NCBI GenBank assembly: GCA_964035545.1
Contig: OZ037766.1
Coordinates: 6,549,722-6,613,721 of the forward strand
Source of the DNA: Bugula neritina
Lineage: Eukaryota; Bryozoa; Gymnolaemata; Cheilostomatida; Bugulidae
Reading direction: 5' to 3'
Length of the DNA stretch: 64,000 nucleotides
How positions within the stretch are numbered: the first letter of the stretch is position 1; each line of letters opens with the position of its first letter. The translations under genes were made by a program, and so were the position numbers. Below are positions 13,401-26,657 of the stretch, in pieces. Below the pieces are notes generated by a model, which saw only the letters and a list, made by a program, of their open reading frames with translations, was not told the origin of the DNA and ran no database searches.

Positions 13401-15241
13401 CTATATACATGTTCTCAAATAATATATGAAAAAATCCTAATTAACGGTGAAAAATCGCTTAGTTGTGTTTTAACTAAGTGAACCAAACACAATTGCATAT
13501 GGAACAATTTTTCATGTTTAACAAAAAGTAAAAAAGTGACACCATTATGAAAAGTCTATATTTCTAAGTTTTCTTGTGTATGTCTCTAATAAAATTCAAT
13601 AGAATGTGTTGAATGTGATTCAGAAAAATGCAATGAGAAGTAACAATTAAGATATATTCCTGCTTGCATGCTATCATATTAGATTAATCTGCATATGTAC
13701 AATACAATGTAACTGACAATGAATTTACATGTTGCGGTGTTTCTGTGATTTCAGAAGAAGGATTCAGATTGAGGCACGTCAGGGGAACGGTTCTGTCCAG
13801 CACAGTGTGTCAGTCAGAACACTGGGGAAACCTCATAGACACTAAAATGATATGCTTTGGTAATGAGCATGGCGGAGGCTGCACGGTATGTATCTTTTCA
13901 TTCCTCGCTTATCTGTATGTAGTTAAGAACCTGATAAAGTTCTGTGCTAATAGCTTTTTTATTTCATGATATTTTATCATCACTTAGATCTTAAGAATCA
14001 TGTACCACATTTCCTCTTTGTCCAAATCTACATTTTTTGATTTCAGTCTAAATTATTATAGAGCTACTTTCTTGATGTTAGCATTAAACAAGTCGTCAAT
14101 AGCTAATGTTTCATTTTCACACAGAACAATCTAATAATAGATTTGTGAACATTACTTTAATCAATACTTGCACAAACTTTAGCTATTTGTCAATATTTAG
14201 ATTCTAGAATTTATATTTTAAAAATATAATTCATAAATAATACTGTTAATTTATATATAGAAAAAGTTTTTAGAAAGTTTGTTGGGGAATTGATATGATA
14301 CAGTTTCAAACCAGCTACAAAAAATATTTATACTGTGCATAGCTATAAAATCTTTATATCAACAGAGAATTTTATATCAGAAAAATTAAACCGTGGAAGA
14401 AATAATTAAACTACAAGCTATAAAACTTCTGATAAACAGCTATAACTAATGATGTGTGCACATGTATAGCCTACAGATAATCATCAACATAATTACGGCT
14501 CTTCCAAATAACTGGAAATAATAATCTAAAGTCATACAAAAACAAATATAAAAAAACAGAAATTGTCGAAATTGGATTGTTGCCATTGGCTATTTCTTTA
14601 TATTTTTCCATATCCTGTTTCTAAAACTGTCAATTCATAACTTGGTCTGGCAACCATCTGAATGAAAGCACAAAAAATTATTACATGTATCAACATGGCA
14701 TTATTGTATAATCAGATTCTACGTATCAGCTTTTTTTAATATATAATTAGACATTTCTGGAATGTTTAAAGAAGTATTTTGTATATAATCGGTTAGAAGC
14801 AATGCTGTGGTTACGTTGAAGATAATTGTGTGACATCTATGCAGATTCAGTTGGTAACCTAAATCGGTATGTAAGTCAATAAAATGTGTCAGTACACAGC
14901 TGGCTGAGCTGATTGGTGACTGCTGCAGCTGGATGCAACACTGTCTGACCGTCTACGTCCTTAGCCAGTGCATGTTTATTGGTTACAAAGTATTCAACTG
15001 CTAGGATGTAATCTGTTTCCATTAGAGTTCGATTTCCATTGCCTAACTCGGTTAACCAAGCAGAATATATATATATTTGTAGGGGGATTCTGGTGGAGGG
15101 ATGTTTTGTGAAGATGAAAATAATCAATATACATTAGCCGGAATAATATCATGGGGAAGTGTTAGGTGCAACGTTGGAGCAACGGTTCTAACAGATATAG
15201 CCCAGTACTACACTTGGATACAGGAAACAATGGCAGGCTGA
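7944..15241 (+). CDS. Secreted chymotrypsin-fold (S1) serine protease zymogen with N-terminal cysteine modules
   Basis: Nine exons in consistent phase: 7944-7998, 8327-8527, 9443-9547, 10020-10142, 10790-10967, 11619-11706, 12411-12606, 13755-13885, 15083-15241 (TGA), giving 411 residues. Exon 1 is an almost exact signal peptide (MHIISFSWSILLSVFIIC), which fixes the start. Residues about 19-160 hold two cysteine-paired blocks, each ending in CC, reminiscent of clip-like zymogen modules, plus a Thr/Pro linker. Activation would cut after Arg175 (KR|IVGG). The triad is His217 (TAAHC), Asp269 (YDIAL) and Ser362 (GDSGG). The residue equivalent to chymotrypsin 189 is Gly356, so trypsin-like Lys/Arg preference is unlikely. 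Probably an extracellular or coelomic protease; the physiological substrate is unknown. Confidence 0.9.
8327..10142 (+). CDS. Exons 2-4 of the protease: paired-cysteine pro-domain modules
   Basis: Exon 2 (8327-8527) encodes a block with spaced cysteines ending RICCAYPEP. Exons 3 and 4 (9443-9547, 10020-10142) encode a second block ending QSCCVPS, then an Ala/Thr/Pro-rich linker into the catalytic domain. All internal boundaries are phase 1, as in shuffled extracellular modules. The spacing resembles arthropod/mollusc clip domains but does not fit the canonical pattern well enough to name; they could be lineage-specific disulphide modules. Confidence 0.6.
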
Positions 15242-17326
15242 TCTCCCGACCCTACCATACTAATAGCAACAGAGAATTCAACTACCTACGTTTCTAAAAG
15301 TGATTAGAATAATCTTATATCTATATAATGTATATAAAATGTTTATAATAATCTGTCTAGACATTGGCTCCCCAGAGTCACACAACAAACAATGACATCA
15401 CACCGACTAATATATATTAAGGATTAACCTACTCTATAGAATATACCGTGTATAATACTGTATCTGGTCTACTTCTGCCAATTCATTGATCTCAATCATT
15501 GCTTCTCCCAGCCAAACTGTTGCCTTAGCTAGAGACTTGTTTACCCAACAGCATTGCTAATCTGTGGTGAGGACAACCACTCATTATGTTTAATCTCCTC
15601 ACTCTAACCAATGAAGATGAAGACATTTATTACCTTAGTGCTGTAGGCCTGACTTATTATACGTCATTTTTAACCTACAATCTGGTGTAAAAAAATCAAA
15701 ACATTTTATTCTATGTTATTTAAATACCCTGGGAGATATCGTATATCTCGTCTGTTGAGAATTTACAGCATTAAAATGTGTAAATCTGATTATATTGAGA
15801 GTATAATAGTTTTATTAAAATAACACTTGATCAGAATTGAATAAATATAAATGATAGAATCAGCTGTGCAAAGTTAATATTTCGACTAATGTGACATTAT
15901 GTCACAGTTTTGTATTTATTGCAAAATGAATTGTTTGCAAGATTAATTTTTATGTTATCTTATTTAATATATGAAATATAACAGTAAAACAAACATATCA
16001 TTGATTAATGATTTATAATATGCAGACTAACATTTGTTTGTAAATTTGCTGGTGCCCCATTTATTCCTACATGACATAATCTCAATAATCTTGATAATCA
16101 TGCCATAGTAGTGGCAGCCAATCTCTGAAGATTTTACCAACTAGGTACAGAGCCGAGGTTTTCTAATCCATGAGGCAACAAAATTCTATCAGGTGATTCA
16201 TACACATTCTAATTTTCTATGACGTCTGCATGTATTATAGCAATCTGCATGTATTATAGCAATCTGCAGTTGAAATTGGAAAGCATCAGGTTTTGGTGGT
16301 TGCTAATCCGCTCACTTGAGCTGTCTATAAAAACTGTAGCAATGACATTCTTCAAGGACAAACTTCAAAAAAATATTTGGCACAGTCCTAATATGTATGT
16401 TATAATAAATTCATTTCAGTTATCAATAGTTAGCTGATCATTCTGATGATTATTGAAGTATCTCCTGAGAGAGACTTGATAATAAGAATGTTCGAAATAA
16501 ATTTAATGCCATTATAAAATGTGACTAAAGCCTTTTTTCTTTGCATCAGTTTAAATCTTCAACCTATTAGCTGCATCCTGGCTTTTAGTTGAATATTAAT
16601 CCAAAAGTTATTATTGTTTTTTTTTGGGTAAATTCTTGACATTATTAGCGTTTTATCAGCTGTTGATAGTGTTAACAACACATAGAACTACTAGTAATAA
16701 AATATTTCAATCAATTTATGTGTTGTGTGTGCGCGCGCGTGTGTGTTGTGTGCATGTGCGTGCGTGCGTAGTAGAAGAAAGATGTGAGTCTTTGAATCTT
16801 TGAAGCTGTAACATCAGGCTCACTTTTTTAAGGAATAAAAAATTAAAAAAAACATTTATACACATACATTGTTGGCAATGATGTGTTTGATGGAATTTTG
16901 TCAAAATTGATCAGAGCAATGGCCTATTTGAAAGCTAACCCAACACAAACAAATAATTTTAAGCTTACTCCTACAACCAATCAATAAATGCCAGCAGGGC
17001 TCAGCGAAAATGTAAAAAGAGATTGTTCACTGCAGGAATATTTTATTTCACACAATAAACACTAAAGCATTATCAAAAGCAAGCAGGACACAATTTTAAA
17101 TTGTTCCAACAACTCAAAACTTGTATTTTGTTCAAGTAGTACAATTTGTTTAAAAGCAATTTTCTAGTGAAAAAAATCAACACCTAAAATTATATTTATT
17201 TATAGAAACTAGAAAAGTATAAGAAACACATCTGATTATAATATAGTACTATAGAGATATCAGTTCATTATCTCTCTAAAGGAAATGAGAAGACAACTCT
17301 TCTGTCAGTTGGCTGATTGTGTTGGT
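15242..17326. other. Convergent intergenic region between protease and REJ receptor
   Basis: Contains both 3' UTRs. A purine/pyrimidine alternating TG/CG tract lies at 16718-16770. TTTATT at 17195-17200 (AATAAA on the - strand) is a likely polyadenylation signal for the REJ-receptor gene, about 127 bases past its stop. I see no additional gene. Confidence 0.5.
15840..15845 (+). terminator. Candidate polyadenylation signal of the serine protease gene
   Basis: AATAAA about 600 bases after the stop codon and before the convergent gene's 3' end. Position and hexamer only; no transcript evidence. Confidence 0.35.
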
Positions 17327-20300
17327 CTAGCTAACTGGGGTGAGGGCTCTCTTTTCTACAAGTGAATAAAATTACTTATAATATTTTATAACAAATAATA
17401 ATAGCATAATAATTCTAAAAGTTATATTCTATCACAGGTTTTCTAGAAAACTAAAAAGGTTAATTGTTCACTATGTAGCAGTATGTGACCAATCATGGAC
17501 AACGTGTCAGGTGAGGTAACTTAGCCTTACCATTGCTAGTGGTGGGTCGGCTACCAATAGGGGCATCAGTAGACTTAGTCACAGGGTCAGGGACATGAGG
17601 CACTGGGGCAGGGCCATACAACGCCTCTTCTGCGGGGTTGATCTTGGATGGTTGAAGCTGGTAGGTTCCCAGCTCAGCATGGGAAAGATCTATCAACACA
17701 CAAATGGGTCAAGAGAAAAAAATAACAAGTGTACTTTGACCTAAATCCTATTGTGATATTATGCAAACGTTGAATGGATTGTTGGATGTTTACAGCACTT
17801 TTATTTTGTAATTAACAACAATGTTACAAAAACTGAACTGAAAATTCGAAAAACTGAGACCTACAATCACGTATATCTAGTATTTTTACTTAATATAATT
17901 ATTTAATATGATATATATCAGACTAATATAATATAGAATGTAAACAAAAAACAAGCATAATTTTAATCAATAATTAAAATAATATGTACAAAAGTTAAAA
18001 TACTCAACTGCGTCTTACTACACTCAATATTCTTAGAGGTGTAACTACTCACGTGTACGACTTTCTCTGGGGCTATCCTGGATCTTGTTTGCTCCACTTC
18101 CCTTCTTAAGACACACCATGGCAATCACTATGACCAGCACAACCAGCATGGTACAGCCAACAACAACACCAATGATCACGCCCATCTTCATTCCAGCTGT
18201 AAAAACAGAGGCTCATTACCGGGAATACTGGGCAAGAGGATGCATGACTTTCAATTTGAAAACAAAGTTCAGTAACCGTGAATACATTATAAGAACGCAT
18301 TGGGAGTTGTCTCAACAAGGTACTTCCTTATTCTATATATGTCAAAAGTACATGTGCATATAAATAATATTTATGTATCATAATAAAGAGAAAACTGGAG
18401 AAAAGTAGCAAACGAAACAAATTTCTTGATGCCAACTTCAGTATTTGAAAAACAAATTTGGAACTCGCCTCAAGATAATGACAACCAGCTTACCTGGCTC
18501 AGAGACAGATGGCGAAGTACCAACGTTCTTATTGATGGAGACGCTGAAGCTGTCGGGGATCAGTGTGTATGTAGTCCCAAGGAGAGAGATGGATGAAGAG
18601 GAAGTGACCTGCTTCTCCAGTCTGGTGATCAAGACGTTCATATCTCCTTCACCCACCGACATCAGGTCAAACTCCACCACAATGCTGCCTGCGTAACACA
18701 GTCACAGTTCACATGAGCTTACAGTATTTCTATTAACTAAGTAGCTGGTACGAGCTAAAAACTGGTATGTACACAAATACAAGTACATAAACATACGAGA
18801 GTTGGTGAAAGTAGAGTCGGTGAGATGAAATACCAAACACTATGATCACATTTTACGCTACTAGACGGACATAAAGTCAAGGTTAACCCACCTTTAGAGA
18901 GAACTAGGTTTTCAATTCTGTCCTCTTCCACAGACATGGTATTCGTCAGCCATTCCAAGATGTCCGCTTTGACTTCACTGTAGTTAGCAATGAGTGCAGA
19001 GTCAGCGTCAATACTGAACACTATAGTGATGCTGTCGACATCGTCCTCAGACAGGTCATCAAGGAAGTTCGCAGCAGTAGTAGTAGTAGTAGCAGTTGTC
19101 TCCTCAGTAATAAGGGCTACAGAAGGACAACTCTTCAGATCAAAGACTGTATCAAGTTAAATAAGTAAAGCATATACAATGGAATGCTAAATGTAAGTGA
19201 GGACTTAGAAAGTTGTACCAGTAAAAAAGTAGGAGAAAACCATGGCATAGGCAACACAGTATAACATTCACCAAGAAATCACCACATTATTGTGTGTAAC
19301 ATAACTTATGGCTATGACAATATTTGTTGTAACCTTGAAAAAACCAACTTTAAACTCTAAAGACTTAACAATTTTGAGGTGAAATAAAACAATAGTTAAA
19401 TTCAATATTGAAAAATTGTGTTTGAAGGCTTATTTTTGATAACTCAAGTTGCTGATTGAATTAATTTTGATAATTCAAGAGATAATTGTTAACAAACCAG
19501 GAGCACAAGTTGGCAAGTGAACAAAGAGCCTAAACATCTAGAGTTGGTTGACACCAGTACACAGTGAGTAACTGAATGTATCAAACTGATGGTAAACTTA
19601 CACTCTGTAGTGGAAGGTATGGAGAGCAACGCCAGTTCTTCTCCTTCAAACACTCTGTGAATATTAAAATATAAGTATAAATAGATATAAACTATACAGC
19701 AAAGAGCTCTCTGGCATACACTAGCACGTATTAATGTGAATTAAACTAAATTAATTTTAATGTTGCCTACTTTCTCATAACTGACTATTCATAGAGATTA
19801 ATCCATTGAAAATTTCAGGTAGATGCAGTAACGAAGAAATTGAGAAAAGCCTGTGTTCTAGATTAGAAATGTAGCATAAGAAGTTATGTTCTCGCAAAAA
19901 TTTCAACCCGCACCCCAAACCAAAATTTATAAAGAAATTTAAAGAACTAGGCTATCTCAATTTCTCCACTACTGCTCCTAAATGAAAATTTTTCGCAACA
20001 TAGAGAATACATATACACTAGACACGCACGCGAAATATCCTGTAGTGTAGCAGTAGCATGTAGCAGTCCATTTGTTAGTAGAATTATCCAACATGGCGGC
20101 CTCACAGCCATCTTCACTCCAATCAACATTTTCATAATCCCAGTTACGGCACTAGAATTAGATAGTACAGTAGTATCAGAAACCAAAACCATGGTTATTA
20201 CTAAGAATAAAGCCGTGTGTTGAGTAAATATAAAGATATAAATACACATTCACAATTTTAATGTCAGCAAATAACCTGCCAAACGATGCATGCACCAGTT

Positions 20301-23300
20301 TACTATATACCGACATGTATCAACTTATTATATATGATAAAGTATCACAAATGCCTACAGGTGTCAACTCGTTGTATATGTTAAGGTATCACAATAGCTG
20401 ACAGGTATCAACTTACTTATATGATAATATATCACAATTGTTGACAAGTGTCAACTCATTGTACATAATAATTTAACACAATCGCCTACAGGTGTCAACT
20501 CATTGTATGCGAGGTATCACAATAGCTGACAGGTATCAACTCACCACATACTGATAGGTGGTAAAGTCAGGATCAGATGTCAAAGGTATAGTAAGTTTCA
20601 TAGGAACCAGCATGTCTGTAACTTCCACCAATTCGTAGGTAACAGGATTTACAAGATGAACAGCAACAATATCGCTGTACCTATAAATACATACTAGTGC
20701 TTAATACCAGTATTTACAAGAATAATTAAATGAATATATAAAAATTATGGATGAAAAATAGTTTGTCACCTGCATTTGCATTAAATACAACTGATTGTTT
20801 CATGTTATAGGTTGTCGACTGGTTTGCTGATAATTTACAGCAGCAGTTGTGTATGAGTGTTTTTTGGAGATTACAAAAACTCTTAAAGCTTGACCAATGA
20901 TTAACCATGGAAAGTTTTAGTTGAAGCCTGTAAGATGTCACACATCACAATTCCAGTCTCATAGACTATATGCAACGCATATAAGTACTATTTTAATGGT
21001 GAATTTAGTTGCATACCTGGTACTAATAAGTGGCTGAATGGCTTCGCTGGTAGCTGTAAGTGCATCATAACTAAGTTGACCAGTTGCTAAGCAACCGCCC
21101 AGGCAGCTGTTTTCATCTGTACAATTCCATTCCGAGTACAAATCTTGCATGTGCTGACCAATCTCAAACTAAAACAAGATTATGAAATTAATAAAACTGC
21201 ACACCAGTTTGAAACATAACGTGTTAGATGAGATGAGAGCAGAAAAATCACAGCAAACTGAAAGCTTTGTTAGCAGCTCTTACAAACTCTACACGAAATA
21301 CACAGCACTATATATGTATACACAAGAGTGAGTATACATACCATAGCAGCTTCAACAAGGTGTGTGCAGTTTTCACAAGCCGCCTGTAGAGTAGTGTTGG
21401 CCAAGTCAGCGAACGCTGCAGTGTAGACCCTAAAAGTTAGCATCTCCATTTCCCTGTAAATATTAATGTTGAGAAAATCATAGATACATAGAAGTTAATT
21501 CAGCACAGTTAATATGTGCATATAATACATATTTAGTAAGTAATATACAAACATGCATAAACAATGTGCGCAATATAATTTATTATAGACATATACAGTG
21601 TGAACAGTATAGTATAATATATAAATATACAATGCATACAGTATAGTATAATATATAAATATACAATGCATACAGTATAGTATAATATATAAATATACAA
21701 TGCATACAGTATAGTATACTATACAAGCAGTAAATAAGCAACCAACTTGGAGTTACCTACCCAACTTCAGCATCCTGGCCCTCTACCTGTCCAGCACACA
21801 CACCTTGCCATACACTTTCTAACAACTCCATAAAAGTTACAGCATCTTCACTGAGAATATCTGTCTCCGCTATCCCCTCCAGAGCTGTTAAGTAGGCTGA
21901 CAGGATCGTCTCCCCCTAAAAAAGACACGCATAAAATTAGTAGGCCAGGACTAACAAGTATGTCTAACTTCATATATAATGATAGCAATAACATACCTCA
22001 CTGATCTCCACAGAATTAATTAAGTATCCAGTCACTGATCTCTTCTTTCTTCTGGCATCATTGATGTCTGCCAAAGCTGATAATATAATACCACGTAACA
22101 TTATATAATATAATATTATAGAATAATATAATACCACGTAACATTATATAATATAATATTATAGAATAATATAATCCAAGTAACATTATATAATATAATA
22201 TTATAGAATAATATAATACCACGTAACATTATATAATATAATATTATATAATAATGTAATACTATGTAACATTATATAATATAATATTATAGGATAATGC
22301 AATGTATTACAATATAATATGAAATACTGCAATATAATATAATTCGATTTAGTACAATATAAAATGAAATAATCCAATTCAATATAATATAACATAAGAT
22401 AATGCAACTTAATACAATATAATATAATATAGTGCAACTTTAATATAATATAATATGATATTTTACACAATATAATACAATATAAGATATAAAATAACAT
22501 AGTACTATACAGCCACACATAATATGCTAGTGTCAGAAGATGCAGAAATTGCCAGACTCACCTTTCTCAGGGTTAATCTTAAACTCAGCGACCTCGGCTG
22601 TTTTGGCCTTCATTTGCTCCTGTGACCCCTCACTCAGTGCAGAAGACCCGGCAACTGACTTAGTCTGCTCTGTAGTCTCTGTTGTGTAGGACAGCTTGTC
22701 CAAACCTCCATCTGGATCATCTCTAGTCATTGTAAAATAAAACTATTAGAAACATAGCAAAATTACACCAACTTTGCAGTTACCATCAAACTGCGCTGCG
22801 ATTAAAGAGTTTTGTTGGCTTTAAGTTAAAATTAATAGTGTTCATGCTTTGGACGTTAGAAAACAAACAACTAACTGAGCATTGATCCCACTGAGAGTGC
22901 TGCTAGTTAGCATGTCCCCGAGTGCTACCACCATCTCCTTTACTTCATCCGTTGGGTCATCCATACTTTCAACATTATCCAACACCTGAGAGATCAATGG
23001 GCTTTCACCGCCTGCAACACACATTTCCTGTTCTGTTTTAATACTTTTAAAACTTGAGCAGTTACAAGCTTTAACACAGTGTGACCATTAAACTTCCCTA
23101 CATGCTCTCTGTTGAGACTATCACCAAATAAAGTAAATGTGTAGGTGTAAGTAGAAACTAACACCATATAAGGTAAATGTGAAGGTGTAGGTAGAAACTA
23201 ACACCATATAAGGTAAATGTGTAGGTGTAAGTAGAAACTAACACCATATAAGGTAAATGTGAAGGTGTAGGTAGAAACTAACACCATAAAAGGTAAAATG

Positions 23301-23586
23301 TGTAGGTGGAGAAACTAACACCATATAAGGTAAAATGTGTAGGTGTACATAGACACTAACACCATATAAGGTAAATACGTAGGTGTAGGTAGAAACTAAC
23401 ACCATATAAGGTAAATACGTAGGTGTAGAAACATACCAAGTGCCACATCATCTCCAGCATCCTCCAAGATTTGATCAATGTTAGATGTGGTGAAATCACT
23501 GTTTGAGAGTGTAATCTCCGTATCTGATACGTAGTCCGCACACGCCTTGTTTATGTCACACACTTGACACCCAAACTTTCTTATAC
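17327..23586 (-). CDS. REJ receptor exons 33-46: juxtamembrane region, membrane helix and cytoplasmic tail
   Basis: Exons 23437-23586, 22876-23011, 22562-22722, 21997-22076, 21761-21915, 21342-21453, 21017-21168, 20545-20680, 19602-19652, 18892-19132, 18494-18688, 18053-18196, 17531-17689 and 17327-17355. Exon 36 contains RRKKRS, a possible furin-type site. Exons 40-41 (PMKLTIPL, then YVCLKEKNWRC) look like the remnant of the GAIN/GPS region that follows REJ in polycystins, without the usual Cys-x-Cys-x-His-Leu ending. Exons 42-43 resemble a SEA/ferredoxin-like domain. Exon 44 is the membrane helix (VIIGVVVGCTMLVVLVIVIA) and then a KKGSG stop-transfer. The tail ends ALTPVS. Confidence 0.65.
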
Positions 23587-26573
23587 CTGACATAATAGTA
23601 GAAATAATAATAGTAATAACAAAGCACACTATAGTGTTCTTTTCACATCGTTTCACCAGTTATATCACACCATACAAAGCACTATGTAATATTTAGTATA
23701 AGAGATGAACGTGTAATATATAAAACATTCAACTCTGGATAATGCAAAGTCAAAAACAACTCTAATACGTCAATATCTGAGCATGTTTTATACCTAAGAA
23801 GTGAAACGGCAGCAAACACAGCAATATACACATCCTGTGAGAGCTCTAGCATTCATATGTTATTATATATCTTACAGAATAATCATATTACATATTGCTA
23901 TAAATAATATAGTACTACTAAATCAATAATAGGGGAAAATATTCACCTGCAGATAGTTTAGTGGAGATTTCACTGGCAAGTTGAGGCTCTGTGGTAAGGT
24001 AGGTTACCTTGTCTTTGTTATCCACATCAACTGTGTAGAACCTGTAGGTGAGAGGGAAATCTGTCTCATCATCATCGCAGCCCTCCATTACAGCTGTGAA
24101 CTCATCAGTAAGGGCAGTTCCTGACGTCCCACCCATATTCTAAGAAAATAAACTAAATAAATAACATCTCAGCTAGGAGTATAAATAGAAGAATCAGATA
24201 CATTACTTGCATAATAAAGTGCAACAATTTCACTTCATAAAACAATTTCAAAAACATCCAACTTTTTCATAATAATATCAAACTTTCATAACTCATGAGT
24301 TTAATTAGCGAGAACGTAACTATTTTCATTACAAAGTAGATATATAGCAGCTACTTACGGTAACATCAGTGCACTGAGGCGCAGCATTAACTGTGACCTC
24401 CAAAGCAGCGACAGCAAAGTTATCAGAGTGAGTTGCGTCAAGTTCAAACTTGTACGTTGCACCGGGTTTTAGAAACTCAGCTGCAACAACAAGTGCTACG
24501 GACACAGCCCTGCCGTTTCCACCGTATCTTTTCCCGTTGGCATTTGAAAAAGCTTCTACATCCAGCACTTCATATCCTGTTTAAAATAGAGTTCATTATT
24601 CTGACCAATCAGCAACAAACATGTGGTGAACAGTCAGTAACCGATGATTATCCAACATATACCAGCTGAAGACTAGAAAACCTGCATGTTTGTCAAAACT
24701 CCTTTTAAATATTCAAATCAAGTGCATTTTAAAGTGTGGAAAAAAGTTTTATGCCAAAAAAATTTACTTTCAGATTCAAAGCATTCTACAAGTTATAACA
24801 ATGTTCATTGTATTTTGGCATTTAAACACCTTTTCTTGTAAAACTCGGTCACTTTTTAGAACGTGGTTTCAGTCTCATTTCAACTTTTGATAAAACTTAA
24901 TATAAATAGCAAAGTGGAGACAACTCACCTTCTCCCTCGACACAAGACCAGGTGACTGCGAAATCAAGAGGACTTAAGACTGAGCCTGCAATGACCAACT
25001 CCTTATTTGGATTGTGTGAGCCTTCAATCTCCTCTATTGATACTTTTGGTGGACTTCCTTCCTTAACTTCAACGGCAATCTCTTTCGTAGTGGATGATCG
25101 GTCATTTTTCCTGGAAAAGTAATTAGTAATAATTAAAGTGTTATAATTTCAATAAAGGACGCACATATATCTAAGACACCTAAATACACTGCTGCTATAA
25201 CATAGCACTGAAAATATTTGTCAACATTTTTATAGCACTTTTAACGAAATACAGGGCACTCTCTGTAGCTAACTGTTCTTATTACTATAAAATTCCATAG
25301 GTCTCAAGAAGAGCGGAATTTAGCGGATTCATGAGTTAAATCTAGTACTTGATATTCTAATACATCACAAATTGAAGTTTTCGGCCTGTAGCATAGTGGG
25401 ATATGAAAGGAGCACTGTATATGTCAAGGTGAATACTGCAATGACACACATTGTAAAAACATACTTGTAGGTCAAGGTGAATTGATATTTGGTGTTTGTT
25501 GACAGTGAAAACTCTGGTAGTTCAATGATTGACTTTGCATCCACAACATCTTGATAATCAGAGAAAGATACGAAACTGGTAGATCCGTCTGTATCGGTGA
25601 GAGATAGAAGACAGGCTCCCAGCTCTTCATTCTAAAAACACAAGTTTCAAGGCTATATGTTGGTGCATTAGAGAATAATCGGCAGAGGAAAAAAATAGAA
25701 ACAGGAAGTTGTACACACCCCTTCCTCGTCTTCCTCCACCCTCTCACAGGTCCATATGTGGTAGATACTGTCATTCTCATCGTCCCCTCGGTCCGGATCA
25801 TATGATGCAGACCCATCAAGAACCAACTTGGAGTCTGAACCTAATAAATACCACAAAAGATTACATTTACACTTTAGTAACTTAGTCTACAACAGTCCCC
25901 AGAGCAGTACTATGCGTGTTGGGAGGAAGCAGCCGTGGTCTAGAGGGTAGAGCGTTTGCCTACTAAACACGAAGTTATGGGTTTGAGCCCAGACAAAGGC
26001 CATTAGTGATGCTAGGAAGGGATCCAATCATAATTGCTCCTGTGCCCCATCTGAATAAGTCCTTAACCAGGTTCAACAAAAACCCTTTCCATCAGGGGTT
26101 CCTACAGGGATAGTGACTATAAACTTGTGTGAGTTTATTCTATGTGCCGTGACTATTCCCAAACTCTTACAAGAGTACACAATAATGTATATTTACAGTG
26201 AGACTGAGATGCTTAATTTACTCTCCATCTCCCTCAGCAACACATAAATAACAAAACCAGTAAACTCACCTGTTGTTATTAAAGGAGCTCGGGCTATTTT
26301 AGCAACCAGATCTTGACTCATAGTACTGATTGTGACAGACGCTTCAGCCGTAATAGTCATGTCATTTATTACCATAGCCAGCACCTTTATAGTGTAGCTG
26401 GAACCTCCTTTCATGTAGCCCGGAGGTATCCTTATTTTACTTCTGGTAAACCTAGACAGGTCTACATCTGCGGTACTCTCGGCCTCCCACTCAAACTGCA
26501 ACAAATACAGAGAAGATCCTATACTATACAGATATGTTAATATACTATATATACTATATATACTATATACACC

Positions 26574-26657
<84 letters not shown>

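Noticed and set aside
22201-22518. 105-codon - strand frame rich in Tyr, Ile and Leu
   Set aside because: Low-complexity AT repeat filling a REJ-receptor intron.
23125-23436. CRISPR-like regular array
   Set aside because: Units are contiguous variants without unique spacers, and the context is a eukaryotic intron.
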